From Rhabditoides inermis (lineage: Eukaryota > Nematoda > Chromadorea > Rhabditida > Rhabditidae), in the NCBI GenBank assembly GCA_963966185.1, contig CAWZYM010000408.1, forward strand, positions 353,501-417,500: a DNA stretch of 64,000 nt. Reading direction: 5' to 3'. Under the pieces are notes generated by a model. That model did no database searches and was not told the origin of the DNA. It saw only the letters and a list, made by a program, of their open reading frames with translations. This document shows positions 60,950 through 64,000 of the stretch, in pieces. The position numbers and the translations under genes were made by a program. The first letter of the stretch is position 1; each line of letters starts with the position of its first letter.

Positions 60950-62581
60950 TCCTCCTTTCAAACTAATATTTACTATGGTGTCTGTCTGTCTGTCTGTCTG
61001 TCCTTCCGGAGAGATATCTCTTTTCAAAGTCTACTCTAACTACTCATTTTTTTCTTGAAAGTTTCTTCATTACCTGAGAACGCAAAATTCCAAATATCTC
61101 GTAATCTCGTCAATAGCGATCTTCTGATCATAGTTATCACCTAATCTCTTAACTATAGAGAACAGTTTCAAAAAGCTTCAAATGGAACAAAACTTGAAAG
61201 GTAAGTGAATCGATCTAGAAAAAATCGATAGCCGCGATACCAGCCGACTGTGACCTCATCTTCATGCCCAAATAGGCGAATGTACCCAAAATGCACCCAA
61301 AATTCATGATCTTCGATTTCTATAAAAATTGAATAGAAGAAAGATTACGTATAATAGATTATAGAAACTGGTTTCCTTTTTTGAAAAATCACCAAAAATT
61401 ACGAAAATGATCGACTTTTCGTACAGACGAGATAGAGGGTCCAATTTGTAAACTGAAGCTTTTATGGACAAAAAAGCCCTTCTGTCAAAGTTTCAGATCG
61501 ATCGGACTTTGTCTTCATACAGTATTAGACATTTTCTGAGCGCGCGTTACTTGCTGGGGTCGCGCCCACCGGATTGCTCGCTACCAGCCGCCAGGTCAAC
61601 CGATCGATATCGAATAGTTGGCATTCGCAATCACTGACCCATATCCACTCAGTTGTGTCTTTTTTGATAGGAAAATGTCTAAATATAACAATAATGGATT
61701 GAGTCAGTTGAAAAAGACAAAATTTCTATCTTCAACGAATAACTTTGACAAAACGAAAAGTTGAAGGTTGAAAGTTAAGTAAATAGTTTCAATAGATAGT
61801 GCTTTCTAACGATCAAATCGACCTCAAACACTTTCAAACTCCTTCACACGTGCGCACAACGTGTTAGGGCGCGCCAGCCGGCCTATTTTCTCGAAGTCAT
61901 TGTAGACGTAATATAGAACTATGTATGTACTGCTTCTTTTTTTCAGTTGAAACTGGGTTTTGAAATTATTACTTGTATACTCTTGTACATATTCAGCCTG
62001 AAATTCCGCTTTTCGATGCAGTACAGTGTCGAGTGGAAGTGAGGTGAGGTGAGAATCGAGTTCACCTTACATGTTATTTGGCAAGCACAGGCGGTCAAAT
62101 TATATTTTTAGAACGTGAGAGAGTAGACAGTAGGGAGAGAAGACATTAAAGAAGAGAGTAGTACTTTCTGTTTGAAAAAAGTTTTTACATAACTGTCTCT
62201 CGAAAGTCGCAGTGACTACGTGAGAATAGATGTGAGAATAGAAGAGTAGACAGAAGGTACCATAGTACTGTCTCTAGAAAGTTGTTGTTACCGCAGCGGG
62301 GACGTGAAAATATACAAGAGAGAGAGAGAAAAGGAGAGAGAAAAGATAAGAGAGAAGGGAGAGTAGACATAACTGTCTCTCGAAAGTCGCAGTGATAGTG
62401 AATACTGCAGATGTGAGAGTGAGAGTGGAAGAGGTGACGAGAGGTGAAAGTAGACAGAAGAAAACATAGTAATGTCTCTAGAGAGTTGTTGTCACAGTAG
62501 AAAAAAAAGATGCAGTACACAAACAAGAGCATAGTATTAGTAGTGTCTCTAGAAAGTTAACAGTAGACAATAGAGAATACA
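60950..62581 (+). mobile_element. F2 element, copy 2 (3' end cut by RTE copy 2)
   Basis: Starts TCCTCCTTTCAAAC; colinear with about 4940-6250 to about 62070, with many substitutions (CCGGAGAGATATCTCTTTTC at 61005 and 4986). It then has degenerate copies of the 64-bp minisatellite body (GTCTCTAGAAAGTTG near 62271 and 62550) and a short GA-rich tract near 62318. No terminal hairpin; the sequence ends at the retrotransposon tail. Confidence 0.6.
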
Positions 62582-64000
62582 ATCAAAAAAAATCAAAAAC
62601 TTTATCCAGAATCTCAATACACAAAACATAATTGTCTCGCTATGGAGCTGGTCCCGTGAGCATTATCGATTTCCATTCACCGTCGTTGTCACTCCTCGCT
62701 AATGTCGCCCAGTTCTCGCCACATCGTCCGTTCCGTTCCATCATCTCCTTCAGGTCGTCGCTCCAACTCACATACGGTGCTCCTATTCTCCTCGTCTTAT
62801 CGTACGGTCTCCATTCTGTTACTCGTCTCGACCATCGGTTTTTGAATGTCGCTACCTTCTTTGCCCAATTCGTTTTTCTTTTCCATGCAATATCCATAAT
62901 ATCGCGTAGTCCTGTCAGCTCTCGCAATCGTTCATTTCTCATTCTATCTCGTAGGGTGACATTGACCATCGATCTTTCCATTCGACGTTGTATTCTCCTT
63001 AGTTTTTCCTTTTGTTCTTCCGCAATTGCCCAGGTTTCGCAACAGTAGAGGGCTCCCGGTAATACACAAGTGTAGATCACGGCTCGCTTCCTTTTCATGG
63101 GCACAGTCCTGCTTGTGAGAAAGCGTCGATGTCTATTGAACGCTCCCCACGCACTTCCCATTCGTCTTTCTAGTTCAATCGTGTCTTTGTCTTTCGATAT
63201 TGTGACTCCCAAATATTTGAAACTTCGCACTGTCTCGAGGGGTGCACCACGTAGAGTCAAGTTCTGATTTGGTCCAATAGTGAGAATCGTCGTCTTCTTT
63301 TGACTTATTCGCAATCCATACTTTTCGCTTTCAACACTCAGTTCGTCTAGCATTTTCTGAGCGGTCTCTTTGCTTCTTGCACATAAAACAACATCATCGG
63401 CGTATCGTAAGTGACTCAACTATTCTCCATCAATTTTCACTCCTTTCTCCATCCAACTCATTTTTCTCAGTATTTGCTCCAGCACGGCATTGAAAAGAAC
63501 AGGGCTGAGGACGCAGCCTTGCCTCACTCCTCGTTGAACATTAACCTCGGTTCGCTCCTTATTCACTTTGATCTCATTCTCAGCATTCGAATAAACCTTC
63601 TCCAGCATTGAAATTATGTAGCCAGGCACTCCTTGTTCATATTTGTTCGGTATTCCAGAGATCGTTCCATATAACACTATCATAGGCTTTTTCGTAGTCG
63701 AGGAAGACAAGGACTAGGTTGCATTTGTAGGTGTAGCTTTTCCAGATCAGTTCTTTGATTGTGTGAACATGTTCTGTTGTCGAGAAGTTCTTTCTGAAGC
63801 CAGCTTGTTCTCTTGCCTGTTCATCGTCTAATAGGGGCTCCATTCTTCCCAATAGTATTCGTGTCAGCATCTTGTAAAGTGTCGGTAGTACGGCAATGGG
63901 TCGGAAATTGCCGAGGTCAGTAAGATCTCCGCTTTTGAGGATCAGTGTAGTTATGGAATCTGCAAAGAGAGGGGGCGGACATCCATCGTTCATTATGTTG
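62582..64000 (-). mobile_element. RTE-type non-LTR retrotransposon, copy 2, runs off the right edge
   Basis: Minus-strand element whose 3' tail (TTTTTGATTTTTTTTGATT, 62582-62603) resembles the tail of copy 1. It extends further 5' than copy 1: the fingers region with LILKSGDLTDLGNFRPIAVL lies near 63857-63955. The 5' end is outside the window. Confidence 0.85.
62640..64000 (-). pseudogene. Reverse transcriptase, RTE-like, with stop and frameshift
   Basis: Three open segments in order: 63993-63637, 63710-63420 and 63419-62640. The motifs FLDYEKAYDS, GVRQGCVLSP and RYADD are present. The frame shifts near 63650-63665, between the segment ending NDLWNT and the one starting QGVPGY. A TAG at 63418-63420 replaces the Tyr codon seen in copy 1 after KIDGE. 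The C-terminal TEWRPYDKTRRIGAPYVSW is in frame here, where copy 1 has a stop. The element is dead but related to copy 1 over the whole shared length. Confidence 0.85.

Noticed and set aside
60015..60992. 43-bp direct flanks as a simple target-site duplication
   Set aside because: The second copy is the head of an F2 element, and F2 copy 1 has a related head; a 43-bp target duplication would be unusual for any known class.

Overview
This is eukaryotic, very repeat-rich and gene-poor DNA. Split genes with GT-AG introns, a TATA-box promoter, non-LTR retrotransposons of the RTE type, palindromic TA-flanked elements and many satellite arrays suggest a small invertebrate. A nematode is my best guess, but this is inference from style, because no conserved gene here identifies the species. 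No viral or prokaryotic gene cluster, CRISPR array or rRNA gene is visible.

Layout. From 1 to 53154 the window is mostly a head-to-tail series of repeat units, all in the + orientation. Each main-family (F1) unit usually starts with TC just after the previous unit's final CTAG. It then has (i) a conserved core of about 0.87 kb, (ii) a long (TC)n tract, (iii) an array of 140-bp and/or 110-bp satellite monomers, (iv) often a (GA)n tract, (v) a closing module of about 0.25 kb, and (vi) a perfect 21-bp terminal palindrome with 9-bp arms around a GAA loop, ending in CTAG. Fourteen such F1 units can be delimited, plus a partial one at the left edge. Three other families are inserted in the same head-to-tail order: F2 at about 4928-8141 with a 64-bp minisatellite, F3 at 49839-50707 with stacked GC hairpins, and an F4 fragment at 53155-54062. 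The TC start, GC-rich hairpin, CTAG end and absence of an evident target duplication resemble non-autonomous Helitron-like (rolling-circle) elements. No Rep/helicase gene is present, so this assignment is inference. Two units about 29.6 kb apart (14354-17469 and 43963-47084) look essentially identical throughout and diverge exactly at the TC and CTAG borders, which fixes the element ends.

From 54 to 64 kb the character changes. A 5'-truncated, nonsense-mutated RTE-type retrotransposon lies at 54063-55273 (+), and a second degenerate copy at about 62582-64000 (-) runs off the right edge. Between them are two host-like genes on the minus strand. One has a TATA box and a signal-peptide first exon (58006-58068), joined over a 1.9-kb intron to a Gly/Ala-rich second exon (from 56131) that has an apparent frameshift and runs into a 26-bp minisatellite. 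The other is represented by two terminal exons (59815-59996 and 59413-59553) of an unidentified Ser/Ala-rich protein with an acidic end. The first gene's intron holds an 870-bp inverted-repeat element with tRNA-like A/B boxes in both arms. The second gene's upstream intron begins with a small F1/F2 chimeric unit, a second F2 copy and then RTE copy 2.

Most short open frames in the first 53 kb come from satellites, (TC)n tracts or the non-coding core and are not annotated as genes. Boundaries given as round numbers are approximate.
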